64,000 bases of DNA from Massilia putida (lineage in GTDB: Bacteria; Pseudomonadota; Gammaproteobacteria; Burkholderiales; Burkholderiaceae_D). Position numbers and translations under genes: made by a program. The DNA lies in contig NZ_CP019038.1 of NCBI RefSeq assembly GCF_001941825.1, forward strand, positions 4,526,001-4,590,000, written 5' to 3'. The notes beneath the pieces are model-generated. The model was not told the origin of the DNA and did not search any database. It saw only the letters and a list, made by a program, of their open reading frames with translations. This document shows, in pieces, positions 10,491-18,829 of the stretch; position 1 is the stretch's first letter; each line of letters starts with the position of its first letter.

Positions 10491-10500
10491 AATATGCACC

Positions 10501-10580
10501 GTCGTTCCCGCGCACGCGGGATTCCATGCCGAGCCGACCGAAGATGCGCCGCATGGATTCCCGCTTCCGCGGAATGACGT
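10501..10580. repeat. Paired palindromic repeat, copy A
   Basis: Left arm GTCGTTCCCGCG then CGCGGGATTCCATGCCGA (10501-10532); right arm GCATGGATTCCCGC then GCGGAATGACG (about 10550-10580). Each arm is itself a small palindrome and the arms are inverted relative to each other. It fills the gap between the HIT and DUF971 genes. Confidence 0.75.
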
Positions 10581-10609
10581 TCTTGCTTTGCTACTGAACG
10601 GACCCCATC

Positions 10610-11038
10610 ATGCCCACTCCCACCAACCTCACCATCCGCCAGCAATCGAAGGTCCTGGAAATCGCCTTCGACGACGGCGCCGTCTTCGCCATCCCGTTCG
10701 AACTGCTGCGCGTGTACTCGCCGTCGGCCGAAGTGAAGGGCCACGGTCCGGGCCAGGAAGTGCTGCAGGTCGGCAAGCGCGACGTCGGCACCCGCGGCGC
10801 CGAGCCGGTCGGGAACTACGGCATCAAGCCGCTGTTTACGGACGGTCACGAGTCCGGCATCTACACGTGGGACTATCTGTACAAGCTGGGCAGCGAGCAG
10901 GACCGGCTGTGGCAGGATTACCTGGGCCGTCTGCACGCGGCGGGGTATGAGGGCGACAGCGGCCGCGAGGCCAGTGCCGTGCCGGTGGCCGGGCAAAAGG
11001 GTGGCGGTTGCGGCAGCGGTGGGTGCGGGGGACATTAA
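10610..11038 (+). CDS. DUF971 (GBBH-like N-terminal domain) protein
   Basis: A 142-residue protein with the DUF971 fold: a beta-rich domain with FAIPFELLRVYSPSAEVKGH (25-44) and HESGIYTWDYLY. The same fold is the N-terminal domain of gamma-butyrobetaine hydroxylase and also occurs in Fe-S assembly factors; the free-standing bacterial proteins are of unclear function. The tail is glycine/cysteine rich (KGGGCGSGGCGGH), which could bind metal. The gene is normally found just upstream of ubiE in betaproteobacteria; here 2.4 kb intervenes. The stop codon falls inside a 22-bp tandem repeat, so the last residues are repeat-encoded. Confidence 0.88.
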   Translation: MPTPTNLTIRQQSKVLEIAFDDGAVFAIPFELLRVYSPSAEVKGHGPGQEVLQVGKRDVGTRGAEPVGNYGIKPLFTDGHESGIYTWDYLYKLGSEQDRLWQDYLGRLHAAGYEGDSGREASAVPVAGQKGGGCGSGGCGGH

Positions 11039-11070
11039 GTCCGCCGCACGGGGACATTAAGTCCGCCGCA
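11028..11070. repeat. 22-bp tandem direct repeat over the DUF971 stop codon
   Basis: The 21-bp unit beginning GGGGACATTAAG and ending TCCGCCGCA occurs at 11028-11048 and 11050-11070, exact except for one spacer base. The DUF971 TAA (11036-11038) is in copy one. Confidence 0.85.
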
Positions 11071-11084
11071 TGCGGTCACTAACG

Positions 11085-11121
11085 AAAAAAGCGCCGGTTC
11101 GACACACGGCGCTTTTTTTTT
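11085..11121. terminator. Bidirectional intrinsic terminator between DUF971 and cspA
   Basis: A-run plus GCGCCG (11085-11096) pairs with CGGCGC plus T-run (11107-11118), loop of 10 nt, followed by more T. It has a U-tract on both strands and lies between convergent genes, so it can end both DUF971 and cspA transcripts. Confidence 0.9.
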
Positions 11122-11172
11122 CTTTGCCGGCCTGGTGGGCCGGCGCTATCCGGTCTGCGTTCCGGTCGGGAA

Positions 11173-11376
11173 TTATTGCGGCTGGATGTTTGCTGCCTGC
11201 TTGCCTTTCGGGCCCGAGGTCACGTCGAAGCTGACGCGCTGGTTTTCCGCCAGCGATTTGAAGCCGGCCGAATTGATGGCCGAGAAGTGTGCGAACAGAT
11301 CGTCGCCACCATCGTCAGGTTTGATGAAGCCAAAGCCTTTTGCGTCGTTGAACCATTTCACGGTGCCAGTCGCCAT
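11173..11376 (-). CDS. cspA: Cold-shock protein, CspA family
   Basis: A 67-residue single cold-shock domain. RNP1 is KGFGFIKP and RNP2 is LFAHFSAI. I start at ATG 11376 ([11 protein letters not shown]), the universal CspA start; the longer open frame from 11406 adds ten residues not found in the family. On the minus strand a purine-rich GAGAGAGAAAC precedes the start. It acts as a nucleic-acid chaperone. It is convergent with DUF971 and separated from it by a shared terminator. Paralogue numbering cannot be assigned, so the symbol is generic. Confidence 0.96.
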   Translation of the reverse strand: MATGTVKWFNDAKGFGFIKPDDGGDDLFAHFSAINSAGFKSLAENQRVSFDVTSGPKGKQAANIQPQ

Positions 11377-11486
11377 GTTTCTCTCTCTCAAGAAATTTTT
11401 TAACAAGTAATGAATTTAGCTGGCGGCACATGGTTAAGCGATAAGGCATCCCTGTTCCAGACTGTGCGCTAGCAAAAATCATTATA
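11377..11486 (-). promoter_or_regulatory. cspA leader and candidate promoter
   Basis: On the minus strand a TATAAT box lies at 11486-11481, giving a start near 11474 and an untranslated leader of about 98 nt rich in A and T. Long leaders are typical of cold-shock genes, where they control mRNA stability and translation at low temperature. The -35 is weak (ATCACT at 11509-11504). The rest of the gap up to 11697 holds only a weak plus-strand promoter candidate (TTGATG 11621, GACAAT 11643). Confidence 0.55.
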
Positions 11487-11697
11487 AGCAGAGTTTTAAC
11501 AATAGTGATGCACGATTGCTATTCTGTGTGGCAAAGCCGACATGTACGCCGCAGACGTCATGTTCACCGGCGCGTTGAGCTTCCTTAAACACGGACTATG
11601 AGCGATCTCAGCTGTGTCTTTTGATGTTGGGATAGGGTGTACGACAATGCGCTAGTTTGCGCTTCCTGCATTACCGAACGACTTGGTGAACGCCGCG

Positions 11698-13410
11698 ATG
11701 TCGATGCATGTTCTCGTGAGTTCCGCCGTCAGGACCTGTCGATTCCGCATCGATGACCATCCACGCGTGCTGCAGGCCAGCCTGAGTTTCGAGGCCTATG
11801 GCGATTTGCCCATGCGCGCGCTGCTTTTCAGGTTCTACCGGCCCGATGGCGCGCTTCTTCATGAAATCCATCCCGTGCGGGGCGCGATGTCCGAAGACAG
11901 TGTGCTCAGCCGTATCAGGAAGCTGCCGCTGGCGCTGCGGATGGAATATCTGATCCGGAGTCTGCTCCGTCGAAAGCTGTACTTTTCTCTCGACCTGCCG
12001 CCGTCCTGTCTTCAGTACCCTCGGTTTTCCGTGCGCGTGGAAAACGTCGGTGGCGCTCCCGTCGCGGTAGGCATGCCCCGGCTCAGTACGTCCACGCTTG
12101 CGCCGGACCGTCTCGAGCAGAATCTGCATTCGATCGAAGGATATGGCGACCGAATGAGCGTGTTCCCTGGCGAACCGCTGCAATTATTCGTCCATGCGCC
12201 ACGCCGGCGGTTCGCGCTGACCGTCATCCGTCACGGCGCGCGAGAGCAGTCCATGCTGTCCATCGGCGGGATCGAAGGCAAGCCTCAGCATTACGCCGCC
12301 AATGCTTACGAGTGCGGCGCCGCCTGGGAGCCCACCTTCACCCTGCAGGTCGGCGCGGATTGGTGCAGCGGGATGTACGCGGCGCGTATTTCCGACAGCA
12401 GTGGGGCCGCCTTCGATATTACGTTCATCGTCAAGAAACGCAGGCTCGGCAGGCCCGCCGGCGTGGCGGTATTGGCGTCGACCAATACCTGGCTGGCTTA
12501 CAACGCATGGGGTGGCGCGTCGCTGTACCGCTACGACATCGACGACGGCCTTGGCAAGCGGAGCGCATTCCGGGTACACATGCAACGGCCGAATCCGGCC
12601 GCATCGCCGGCCGGCGACGACGGCCACCTGGCAAACGCCGAAAAGCACATCCTGCGCTGGTTGGAGCAGAACGGCATCGCTTACGACTTGTACGCCGACA
12701 TCGACTTGCACGACACGCCAACCTTGCTACGGCAATACCCCACCTTGGTGATCAGTACCCATAGCGAATACTGGACGGACCCGATGTACCGTGGCCTGGA
12801 AAGCTTCCTCGATGCGGGAGGCAACCTGATCTACCTCTCGGGTAACGGCCTCTACTGGAAAGCGGAAATCCGCGCACAACAGCTCGAGGTCAAGTATGAC
12901 AGCGGCAGGCACACCTTCAGTGGTGAAGCGGGCGGGCGCTGGCGCGATTGCGGGCGCTCGGAAACCAGGATGCTCGGCATTCGTTTCACGTTGGCCGGCA
13001 AATCCACGTACGGTCCTTACAAGGTGATCGCGCCCCGCCACTGGATCTTTGACGGCACCGGCGTCGAAACAGGCAGCTTGATCGGCAAGGCAGGATTGAA
13101 CATGGGCGGCGCTTCGGGATGGGAAATGGACAAGATCGACCCCCGCAACAAACCCGCCGGACTGGTCCACCTGGCCAAGGGGACCAATCGCTGGCGCAGC
13201 GGTGCGGACATGACGTATTTCACGCACGCCGGTGGGGGCGGTGTATTTTCGGCCGGATCGATTACCTTCGGCGGCAGCCTGGCGATCGATCCCGTATTGA
13301 GCCGGATGCTGCGCAACGTGTTTGCCAGATTCTCGCGACCGTGCGCCGAAGCGGAGACGACGGGCGCGTCCGGTCGCGCGCACGTGGCGGTCGCGGTAAG
13401 ACAGCTTTAA
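11698..13410 (+). CDS. N,N-dimethylformamidase beta-subunit-like protein
   Basis: A 570-residue protein whose C-terminal half resembles the large-subunit C-terminal domain of N,N-dimethylformamidase, with TNTWLAYNAWGG, STHSEYWTDPMYRG and NLIYLSGNGLYW. The H-S-E triplet (H355, E357) corresponds in my reading to two of the mononuclear iron ligands of that enzyme (Tyr-His-Glu site); a tyrosine lies in the NAWGGASLYRYD stretch upstream. Whether it hydrolyses formamides is unknown, as many relatives are uncharacterised. No small-subunit gene is next to it. Start codon uncertain (TTG 11683 is also possible) and no strong ribosome site is seen. It sits between genes that are normally neighbours, with less extreme codon use, suggesting a later insertion. 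Confidence 0.7.
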   Translation: MSMHVLVSSAVRTCRFRIDDHPRVLQASLSFEAYGDLPMRALLFRFYRPDGALLHEIHPVRGAMSEDSVLSRIRKLPLALRMEYLIRSLLRRKLYFSLDLPPSCLQYPRFSVRVENVGGAPVAVGMPRLSTSTLAPDRLEQNLHSIEGYGDRMSVFPGEPLQLFVHAPRRRFALTVIRHGAREQSMLSIGGIEGKPQHYAANAYECGAAWEPTFTLQVGADWCSGMYAARISDSSGAAFDITFIVKKRRLGRPAGVAVLASTNTWLAYNAWGGASLYRYDIDDGLGKRSAFRVHMQRPNPAASPAGDDGHLANAEKHILRWLEQNGIAYDLYADIDLHDTPTLLRQYPTLVISTHSEYWTDPMYRGLESFLDAGGNLIYLSGNGLYWKAEIRAQQLEVKYDSGRHTFSGEAGGRWRDCGRSETRMLGIRFTLAGKSTYGPYKVIAPRHWIFDGTGVETGSLIGKAGLNMGGASGWEMDKIDPRNKPAGLVHLAKGTNRWRSGADMTYFTHAGGGGVFSAGSITFGGSLAIDPVLSRMLRNVFARFSRPCAEAETTGASGRAHVAVAVRQL

Positions 13411-13432
13411 GCTGAGCGCAGCACCCGGCTTG

Positions 13433-13438
13433 TATAAT
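13433..13438 (+). promoter_or_regulatory. Candidate -10 box for ubiE
   Basis: TATAAT 26 bp upstream of the ubiE ATG. No clear -35. It suggests ubiE has its own promoter and does not depend on readthrough from the inserted gene upstream. Confidence 0.45.
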
Positions 13439-13464
13439 GTGGCAAGACTATACGGCTTGCTACT

Positions 13465-14199
13465 ATGACCAACACCACGCATTTCGGCTACAAGACCGTC
13501 TCGGAAGACGAGAAGGTCCACGAGGTAGCCAAGGTATTCCACTCGGTCGCGTCCAAATACGACGTGATGAACGACCTGATGTCCGCCGGCCTGCACCGCG
13601 TGTGGAAGGCGTTCACCATCGCCCAGGCCGGCATTCGTCCCGGCTTCAAGGTGCTCGACATCGCGGGTGGCACGGGCGATCTGTCGAAGGCGTTCGCCAA
13701 GCAGGCGGGGCCGAGTGGCGAGGTCTGGCTCACCGACATCAACGAGTCGATGCTGCGCGTGGGCCGCGATCGTCTATTGAACAAGGGTCTCGTCACCCCC
13801 ACCTTACTGTGTGACGCGGAAAAACTGCCGTTCCCGGACAATTATTTCGATCGCGTCAGCGTGGCGTTCGGCCTGCGCAATATGACGCACAAGGATCAGG
13901 CGCTGGCGGAAATGCGCCGCGTGCTCAAGCCGGGCGGCAAGCTGCTCGTGCTGGAGTTCTCGAAAGTCGCGGCGCCGCTGCAAAAGCCGTACGACGTGTA
14001 TTCGTTTTCGGTGCTGCCGTGGCTGGGCCAGCGCATCGCGGGCGATGCCGAAAGCTACCGCTATCTGGCGGAATCGATCCGCATGCACCCGGACCAGGAG
14101 ACGTTGAAATCGATGATGGAAACGGCGGGTCTGGAACGCGTGCAGTACTACAACCTGACGGCCGGTGTTGCCGCACTGCACACCGGCATCAAACTTTGA
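13465..14199 (+). CDS. ubiE: Ubiquinone/menaquinone C-methyltransferase UbiE
   Basis: A 244-residue class I SAM methyltransferase. Motif I is [12 protein letters not shown] (62-73); FGLRNMTHK and the block with [12 protein letters not shown] are UbiE/COQ5 signatures. It methylates the quinone ring carbon in ubiquinone (and menaquinone) synthesis. It heads a run ubiE-Tim44-like-ubiJ-ubiB typical of betaproteobacteria, all on the same strand and closely spaced. Confidence 0.96.
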   Translation: MTNTTHFGYKTVSEDEKVHEVAKVFHSVASKYDVMNDLMSAGLHRVWKAFTIAQAGIRPGFKVLDIAGGTGDLSKAFAKQAGPSGEVWLTDINESMLRVGRDRLLNKGLVTPTLLCDAEKLPFPDNYFDRVSVAFGLRNMTHKDQALAEMRRVLKPGGKLLVLEFSKVAAPLQKPYDVYSFSVLPWLGQRIAGDAESYRYLAESIRMHPDQETLKSMMETAGLERVQYYNLTAGVAALHTGIKL

Positions 14200-14208
14200 G
14201 GTGAGCAG

Positions 14209-15156
14209 ATGAAAAAATTCTTGGCCAGCATGATGATCGCGCTGATGACGCTGTCCAGCGTCGCCGACGCGCGTCCGCTCGGCGGCAGCCGCTCGTTCGG
14301 CCGCCAGTCGCAGTCGGTCAGCCGGATGCGTGCCCCGGCGCCTGCGCCGGCGCCCGCGCCTTACCAGCAGCCGTCGTACCAGCGTCCGGCTCCGGCGCCC
14401 GCCGTGCCGGCCCCGCTGCCGGTAAAACGGCCGAGCATGTGGAAAGGCGTGCTGGGCGGGGCGCTGCTCGGCCTCGGCCTGGGCGCGCTGTTCTCGCACT
14501 TCGGCATCGGCGGGGCGATGGCCAGCGCCTTGTCGTCGGTGCTGATGATCCTGCTGCTCGTGTTCGCGGTGATGTTTATCGTGCGTATGTTCCGCCGCAA
14601 GGACACGCCGGCCAATCCGGCGTTTACCGGTTTTAACCAGACCCCCATGCCGGCCTCGGCCACGCCGGAAATCGGTTCCGGCCTGAACAGCGGCTACCAG
14701 GGCAACCAGGGCGGCTTCCAGCCGGGCTTCGCGAGCGCGCCGTCGCTCGACAAGGCCGCGCCTGCGCACCAGCAGTGGGGCGTGCCGGCCGGGTTCGACA
14801 CGGAGGCTTTCCTGCGCCACGCCAAGGCCTCGTTCATCCGCATGCAGGCCGCCTGGGACCGCGGCGACCTGGCCGACCTGCGCGAGTTCACGTCGCCCGA
14901 GGTATATGCCGAACTGTCGCTGCAGATCCAGGAGCGGGGCGGCCAGCCCGACTTCACGGAAGTCGTCAATATCGATTCCCAACTGCTGGGCATCGAGACG
15001 ACCGAGCGCGACTACTTGGCCAGCGTGCAGTTCAACGGCATGATCCGCAACGCGCCGGGCGCGCCGGCGGAACCGTTCGTCGAGGTCTGGAACCTGTCCA
15101 AGCCGCTCAACGGCAGCGGCGGTTGGGTCCTGGCGGGCATTCAGCAAATTACTTAA
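14209..15156 (+). CDS. Tim44-like domain inner-membrane protein
   Basis: A 315-residue protein with an N-terminal signal or anchor (KKFLASMMIALMTLSSVADA), a proline/alanine-rich linker (residues 44-75), a glycine-rich hydrophobic pair of segments at about 80-128, and a C-terminal Tim44/calcium-transporter-like domain (about 195-315). Related bacterial proteins such as Caulobacter TimA localise to the membrane. It starts 9 bp after ubiE with a GAGGTGAG ribosome site, so it belongs to the quinone operon. Its role is unknown. Confidence 0.85.
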   Translation: MKKFLASMMIALMTLSSVADARPLGGSRSFGRQSQSVSRMRAPAPAPAPAPYQQPSYQRPAPAPAVPAPLPVKRPSMWKGVLGGALLGLGLGALFSHFGIGGAMASALSSVLMILLLVFAVMFIVRMFRRKDTPANPAFTGFNQTPMPASATPEIGSGLNSGYQGNQGGFQPGFASAPSLDKAAPAHQQWGVPAGFDTEAFLRHAKASFIRMQAAWDRGDLADLREFTSPEVYAELSLQIQERGGQPDFTEVVNIDSQLLGIETTERDYLASVQFNGMIRNAPGAPAEPFVEVWNLSKPLNGSGGWVLAGIQQIT

Positions 15157-15217
15157 AAACTTCGCAATAAAAAGCTTGTGCTCCGGGTTTTATGCTCCGG
15201 TGAACTGGTAAGATCGA

Positions 15218-15249
15218 AACCGCCCGACCTATGCCGGGCGGTTTTATTT
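15218..15249 (+). terminator. Intrinsic terminator after the Tim44-like gene
   Basis: CCGCCCG pairs with CGGGCGG, loop about 8 nt, followed by TTTTATTTT. It lies directly before ubiJ, so ubiJ-ubiB may be partly uncoupled from ubiE. Confidence 0.8.
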
Positions 15250-15261
15250 TGTGTAGGTGAA

Positions 15262-15930
15262 ATGGCGATGCTTTCGACTCCCTCTTTCCTGTCGCCCACG
15301 GCCCCGGCCGTGGCGACGATCAATCACCTGCTGGCGCAGGAAGCCTGGGCGCGCGACGGCCTGATGCGCCATGCCGGCAAAACGGCCTGTATCGATATGG
15401 GCCATGTCGCGTTACGTATGCGCGTCGCGCGCGACGGCATGCTCGAGACGGCGGGCGCCGATGACGCGGCCAGCGTCACGATCCACGTCAAGCTGAGCGA
15501 CCTGCCGCTGATCGTGCAGAACCGCGATCGCGCGTTTTCGTATGTGCGCATCGAGGGCGATGCCGAGTTCGCCAACACGATCTCGCAATTGTCCAAAGGC
15601 CTGCGCTGGGACGCGGAGCACGACCTCGAGCGCGTGTTCGGGCCGATCGGCGCCGTGCGCCTGGCCGGCGGGGCGCGCTCCGTTGTGACCGGTGCGGCCA
15701 CGGCCGGGCGCCGCCTGGCGGAAAACGTCGCCGAATTCCTGCTGGAAGAACGCCGCGTGCTCGTGCGGCCAGCGGCGGTCGACGCATTCGCCGACGATGT
15801 CGGCCGCCTGCGCGACGACGTCGAGCGCACGGCCAAGCGCATCGCCAAACTGGAACAAAAATTGGCGCAACAAGCCGAGCGCCGCGCCGCGCCCGTACCG
15901 ACGATCCCTGATACGCCTTCGGACCACTGA
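15262..15930 (+). CDS. ubiJ: Ubiquinone biosynthesis accessory factor UbiJ (SCP2 domain)
   Basis: A 222-residue protein with an N-terminal SCP2-type lipid-binding domain and a C-terminal charged coiled coil ([20 protein letters not shown]). UbiJ organises the soluble ubiquinone biosynthesis complex and binds its lipid intermediates. I start at ATG 15262, preceded by AGGTGA, not at 15178, because the upstream part contains the terminator. The last base of the stop is the first of ubiB (TGATG), so the genes are coupled. Confidence 0.9.
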   Translation: MAMLSTPSFLSPTAPAVATINHLLAQEAWARDGLMRHAGKTACIDMGHVALRMRVARDGMLETAGADDAASVTIHVKLSDLPLIVQNRDRAFSYVRIEGDAEFANTISQLSKGLRWDAEHDLERVFGPIGAVRLAGGARSVVTGAATAGRRLAENVAEFLLEERRVLVRPAAVDAFADDVGRLRDDVERTAKRIAKLEQKLAQQAERRAAPVPTIPDTPSDH

Positions 15931-17498
15931 TGATCCTGAAATTCCTGCGCCTGCTGAAGATCTTCACCGTCATCGTCAAATATGGCCTGGACGAGATCGC
16001 AATTTCCGGCCTGCACGTACCACGCACCGCCCGCCTGATCAATACTGTCTTCTTCTGGCGCAGGATCACCTCGCCGCGCGCGATCCGCCTGCGCCTGGCA
16101 CTGGAAGAACTCGGACCGATCTTCGTGAAATTCGGCCAAGTGCTGTCGACCCGTCCCGACCTGATGCCGCCCGACATCGTGGCCGAGCTGTCGCTGCTGC
16201 AGGACCGCGTGCCGCCGTTCGATTCCGACGTGGCCGTCGCCCAGATCACGCGTTCCCTCGGCGCGGCGCCGGACATGCTGTTCGCCGCGTTCGAGCGCAC
16301 CCCGGTCGCGTCGGCATCGATCGCCCAGGTCCACTTCGCGACGCTGAAAAACGGCAAGGAAGTCGCGGTGAAAGTGCTGCGTCCGGGCATGAAGTCGACG
16401 ATAGATGAAGACATCGCCCTGATGCAGATGGCCGCCGGCCTCATCGAAAAAGTCTGGGCCGATAGCCGCCGCCTGAAGCCGCGCGAAGTCGTGGCCGAGT
16501 TCGACAAATACCTGCACGACGAGCTCGACCTGATGCGCGAGGCGGCCAACGCCAGCCAGTTGCGCCGCAACTTCGCGAATTCCGATTTGCTGCTCGTGCC
16601 GGAAATGTATTGGGATTATTGTTCCAGCAGCGTGATCGTGATGGAGCGCATGAACGGCATCCCGATCTCGCAGACGGATCGCCTCGTCGCGGCCGGCGTC
16701 GACCTCAAGAAATTGTCCAGCGACGGTGTCGAGATTTTTTTCACGCAAGTCTTCCGCGACGGCTTTTTTCACGCGGATATGCACCCGGGTAACATCCTCG
16801 TGTCCATCGATCCGGCCACGTTCGGCCGCTACATCGCGCTGGACTTCGGCATCGTCGGCACCCTGAACGATTTCGACAAGGATTACCTGTCGCAGAACTT
16901 CGTCGCCTTCTTCCGCCGCGACTACAAGCGCGTGGCCGAGGCGCACATCGAATCCGGCTGGGCACCGCGCGAAACCCGTGTCGACGAACTGGAAGCGGCC
17001 GTGCGCGCCACGTGCGAACCGATCTTCGACCGGCCCCTAAAAGACATTTCTTTCGGCCAAGTGCTGCTGCGCCTGTTCCAGACGTCGCGCCGCTTCAACG
17101 TCGAGGTGCAGCCGCAGCTCGTGCTGTTGCAGAAGACCATGCTGAACATCGAGGGCCTGGGTCGCCAGCTCGACCCGGAGCTCGATCTGTGGAAGACCGC
17201 GAAGCCGTACCTGGAGCGCTGGATGGCGGAACAGGTCGGCTGGCGCGCCTTCGTCGACCATTTGCGCGACGAGGCGCCGCGTTACGCGGCGATCTTCCCG
17301 CAACTGCCGCGCTTGGCGCATCAGGTGCTGGAAAAACATGCGCACCGCGAAGTCGACCAGGACGTCGTCATGGCCATGCTGCTGCACGAGCAGCGCCGCA
17401 CCAACCGCCTGCTGATGTTCGTCGCCTGCGTGGCGGGCGTGCTGGCCGTGCTCGTCGTCGGCATGCATGTCGCCCAGCGCTGGCACTGGGGCTTCTGA
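15930..17498 (+). CDS. ubiB: ABC1/ADCK atypical kinase UbiB
   Basis: A 522-residue UbiB-family protein kinase-like ATPase needed for ubiquinone synthesis. Family marks are the KxGQ motif KFGQ (67-70), the VAVKVLRPG lysine strand, HADMHPGN (H281 to N288) and the DFG triad at D305. The C-terminus ([20 protein letters not shown]) is a transmembrane anchor, as in other UbiB proteins. It overlaps ubiJ by one base and the downstream methyltransferase by one base (TGATG both times), forming a coupled unit. Confidence 0.95.
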   Translation: MILKFLRLLKIFTVIVKYGLDEIAISGLHVPRTARLINTVFFWRRITSPRAIRLRLALEELGPIFVKFGQVLSTRPDLMPPDIVAELSLLQDRVPPFDSDVAVAQITRSLGAAPDMLFAAFERTPVASASIAQVHFATLKNGKEVAVKVLRPGMKSTIDEDIALMQMAAGLIEKVWADSRRLKPREVVAEFDKYLHDELDLMREAANASQLRRNFANSDLLLVPEMYWDYCSSSVIVMERMNGIPISQTDRLVAAGVDLKKLSSDGVEIFFTQVFRDGFFHADMHPGNILVSIDPATFGRYIALDFGIVGTLNDFDKDYLSQNFVAFFRRDYKRVAEAHIESGWAPRETRVDELEAAVRATCEPIFDRPLKDISFGQVLLRLFQTSRRFNVEVQPQLVLLQKTMLNIEGLGRQLDPELDLWKTAKPYLERWMAEQVGWRAFVDHLRDEAPRYAAIFPQLPRLAHQVLEKHAHREVDQDVVMAMLLHEQRRTNRLLMFVACVAGVLAVLVVGMHVAQRWHWGF

Positions 17499-18118
17499 TG
17501 GCGTCGACGCCGGATTTCGCCAGCCGCGATCCGCTGTCGCCGCAATTCTGGGACGAGCGTTTCGAGCGCGATTTCACGCCGTGGGACCGGGGCGGCGTGC
17601 CGCTGGCGTTGCGGCGCTTCGTCGCGGCGTCCGAACGGCCCCTGACGGTGCTGATTCCCGGGTGCGGCTCCGCGCACGAGCTGGCGCTGATGTGCGAGGC
17701 CGGCTGGGACGCCATCGCCATCGATTTCTCGCACGAAGCCGTCGCCCGCGCCCGCGCGCTGGCCGGACCGGGCGGCGCTCCGTCGTGGGCGGACCGCATC
17801 GTGCAGGCCGATTTTTTCGCGTACACACCGCCGCGGCCGCTGGACCTCGTCTACGAACAGGCGTTCTTCTGCGCGCTGCCGCCGGCAAGACGGTCCGACG
17901 TGGCGCGGCGCTGGGCCGAATTGCTGGGGCAGGGTGGTTTGCTGGCGGGTTATTTTTACTTCGACGATGCGCTGAAGGGACCGCCGTTCGGCATCACGCG
18001 CGCCGAGCTCGATGCGCTGCTGGTGCCCACGTTCGAGTGCATCGTGGATGAGGCCGTCGAGGATTCGATCCCGGTATTCGCCGGCAAGGAACGCTGGATG
18101 GTCTGGCAGCGCACCTAG
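17498..18118 (+). CDS. TPMT-family class I SAM methyltransferase
   Basis: A 206-residue protein with the thiopurine S-methyltransferase family layout: the N-terminal FWDERFERDFTPWDRGG, SAM motif I LIPGCGSAHEL and the late block PPFGITRAELDALL. In bacteria this family includes enzymes acting on thiol, selenium or tellurium compounds; the substrate here is unknown. The start is fixed by the TGATG overlap with ubiB; the longer open frame from 17012 only reads through ubiB. Confidence 0.88.
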   Translation: MASTPDFASRDPLSPQFWDERFERDFTPWDRGGVPLALRRFVAASERPLTVLIPGCGSAHELALMCEAGWDAIAIDFSHEAVARARALAGPGGAPSWADRIVQADFFAYTPPRPLDLVYEQAFFCALPPARRSDVARRWAELLGQGGLLAGYFYFDDALKGPPFGITRAELDALLVPTFECIVDEAVEDSIPVFAGKERWMVWQRT

Positions 18119-18122
18119 GTAC

Positions 18123-18146
18123 GTCATTCCCGCGCACGGGAACGAC
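18123..18146. repeat. Single-arm palindromic repeat, copy F
   Basis: GTCATTCCCGCG-CACGGGAACGAC, a compact one-palindrome form of the family seen in paired form at 10501, 21344, 36734 and 59008. Confidence 0.6.
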
Positions 18147-18155
18147 GGGCTATCG

Positions 18156-18181
18156 AAAAGAAAAAGGCCCGCAAGCGGGCC
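18156..18181 (-). terminator. Minus-strand intrinsic terminator
   Basis: On the minus strand GGCCCGC-TT-GCGGGCC (18181-18166) is followed by TTTTTCTTTT. On the plus strand the A-run precedes the stem, so it terminates leftward transcription only. No minus-strand protein gene ends here; it fits the structured RNA just upstream (18183-18356). Confidence 0.8.
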
Positions 18182-18182
18182 C

Positions 18183-18356
18183 CGATTTGAAGTGTTCTTC
18201 TATGGTATTGCGGCGGGCCGGCAGAGCCGGTCGCGCAAACTTCTGTTTCTTAAACCTTGCACAGCATCGTTCCTGCTGAGGAATGCTATTTAAACAGTTA
18301 AGTTGATGTTCGGCAAACGGAACGCATCTGTGCGCTGACGAAAAACAACACTGTTT
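18183..18356 (-). ncRNA. ssrS: Structured RNA, probable 6S RNA
   Basis: About 170 nt on the minus strand with no good ORF but strong structure. The ends pair (AGTGTT near 18352-18347 with AACACT near 18194-18199, plus flanking U/A pairs). A long interrupted central stem joins CTGTTTAAA with TTTAAGAAACAG and is capped by TCCT-CAGC-AGGA. The 3' side has a small hairpin ACCGGC-TCT-GCCGGC. The fold (closing stem, large bubble, long terminal stem), the length and the downstream terminator all match 6S RNA, which sequesters sigma-70 RNA polymerase. I could not align it to known 6S sequences; another sRNA is possible. A TATAAA box on this strand lies near 18408-18403, shared with the fmdB -10. Confidence 0.5.
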
Positions 18357-18404
18357 CCATGGTGCAGCAAGATGGCCATGCGTCCATCTACCCGGCAAAA
18401 GCTT

Positions 18405-18410
18405 TATAAT
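18405..18410 (+). promoter_or_regulatory. Candidate -10 box for fmdB
   Basis: TATAAT 34 bp upstream of the fmdB ATG. Because TTATAA is nearly symmetric it could also serve leftward transcription of the RNA at 18183-18356. No consensus -35 on either side. Confidence 0.45.
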
Positions 18411-18443
18411 TCAGGGTTTTGATGATTTTTGCGGAGTATTCAG

Positions 18444-18752
18444 ATGCCGATTTACGCCTACCGCTGCGAAGAATGCGGTTTTGCCAAGGATGTACTGCAA
18501 AAGATTTCCGATCCGGTTCTGACCGTTTGCCCGTCGTGCGGCAAGTCATCGTTCAAGAAGCAAGTCACCGCTGCCGGTTTCCAGTTGAAAGGTACGGGCT
18601 GGTACGTGACCGACTTCCGCGGTGGCTCTGCTCCGGCGACCGGCACGGCACCAACGACGCCGGCCTCGTCCGACAGCGGCGGCAGCAGTGCCGAATCGTC
18701 GGCCGCGCCGGCGCCCGCGGCCGCACCGGCCAAGGACAGCAGCAGTACCTGA
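18444..18752 (+). CDS. FmdB-type zinc ribbon protein
   Basis: A 102-residue protein. The N-terminal zinc ribbon has two CxxC pairs (YRCEECG and VCPSCGK) in the regulatory FmdB family arrangement, then a low-complexity tail rich in alanine, proline and serine. The start MPIYAYRC is the family start and has GCGGAG upstream; an in-frame ATG at 18429 is less likely. It heads fmdB-DUF502-aspS-nudB, an order common in betaproteobacteria. Function is unknown. Confidence 0.9.
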   Translation: MPIYAYRCEECGFAKDVLQKISDPVLTVCPSCGKSSFKKQVTAAGFQLKGTGWYVTDFRGGSAPATGTAPTTPASSDSGGSSAESSAAPAPAAAPAKDSSST

Positions 18753-18829
18753 CAACGGCGCCGGCCCTGCGTGGGCGGCGCATAATGAGCACCCGATACT
18801 TTCACCGGACGAATCCGTCACGACAATCG

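Noticed and set aside
10610..11038. DUF971 protein as a gamma-butyrobetaine hydroxylase linked to the carnitine genes
   Set aside because: It has only the GBBH-like N-terminal fold, lacks the catalytic dioxygenase domain, lies 30 kb away and belongs to a conserved ubiE neighbourhood.
18150..18398. 82-codon minus-strand ORF in the fmdB upstream region
   Set aside because: It runs through the terminator hairpin and has no ribosome site; a structured RNA explains the region better.
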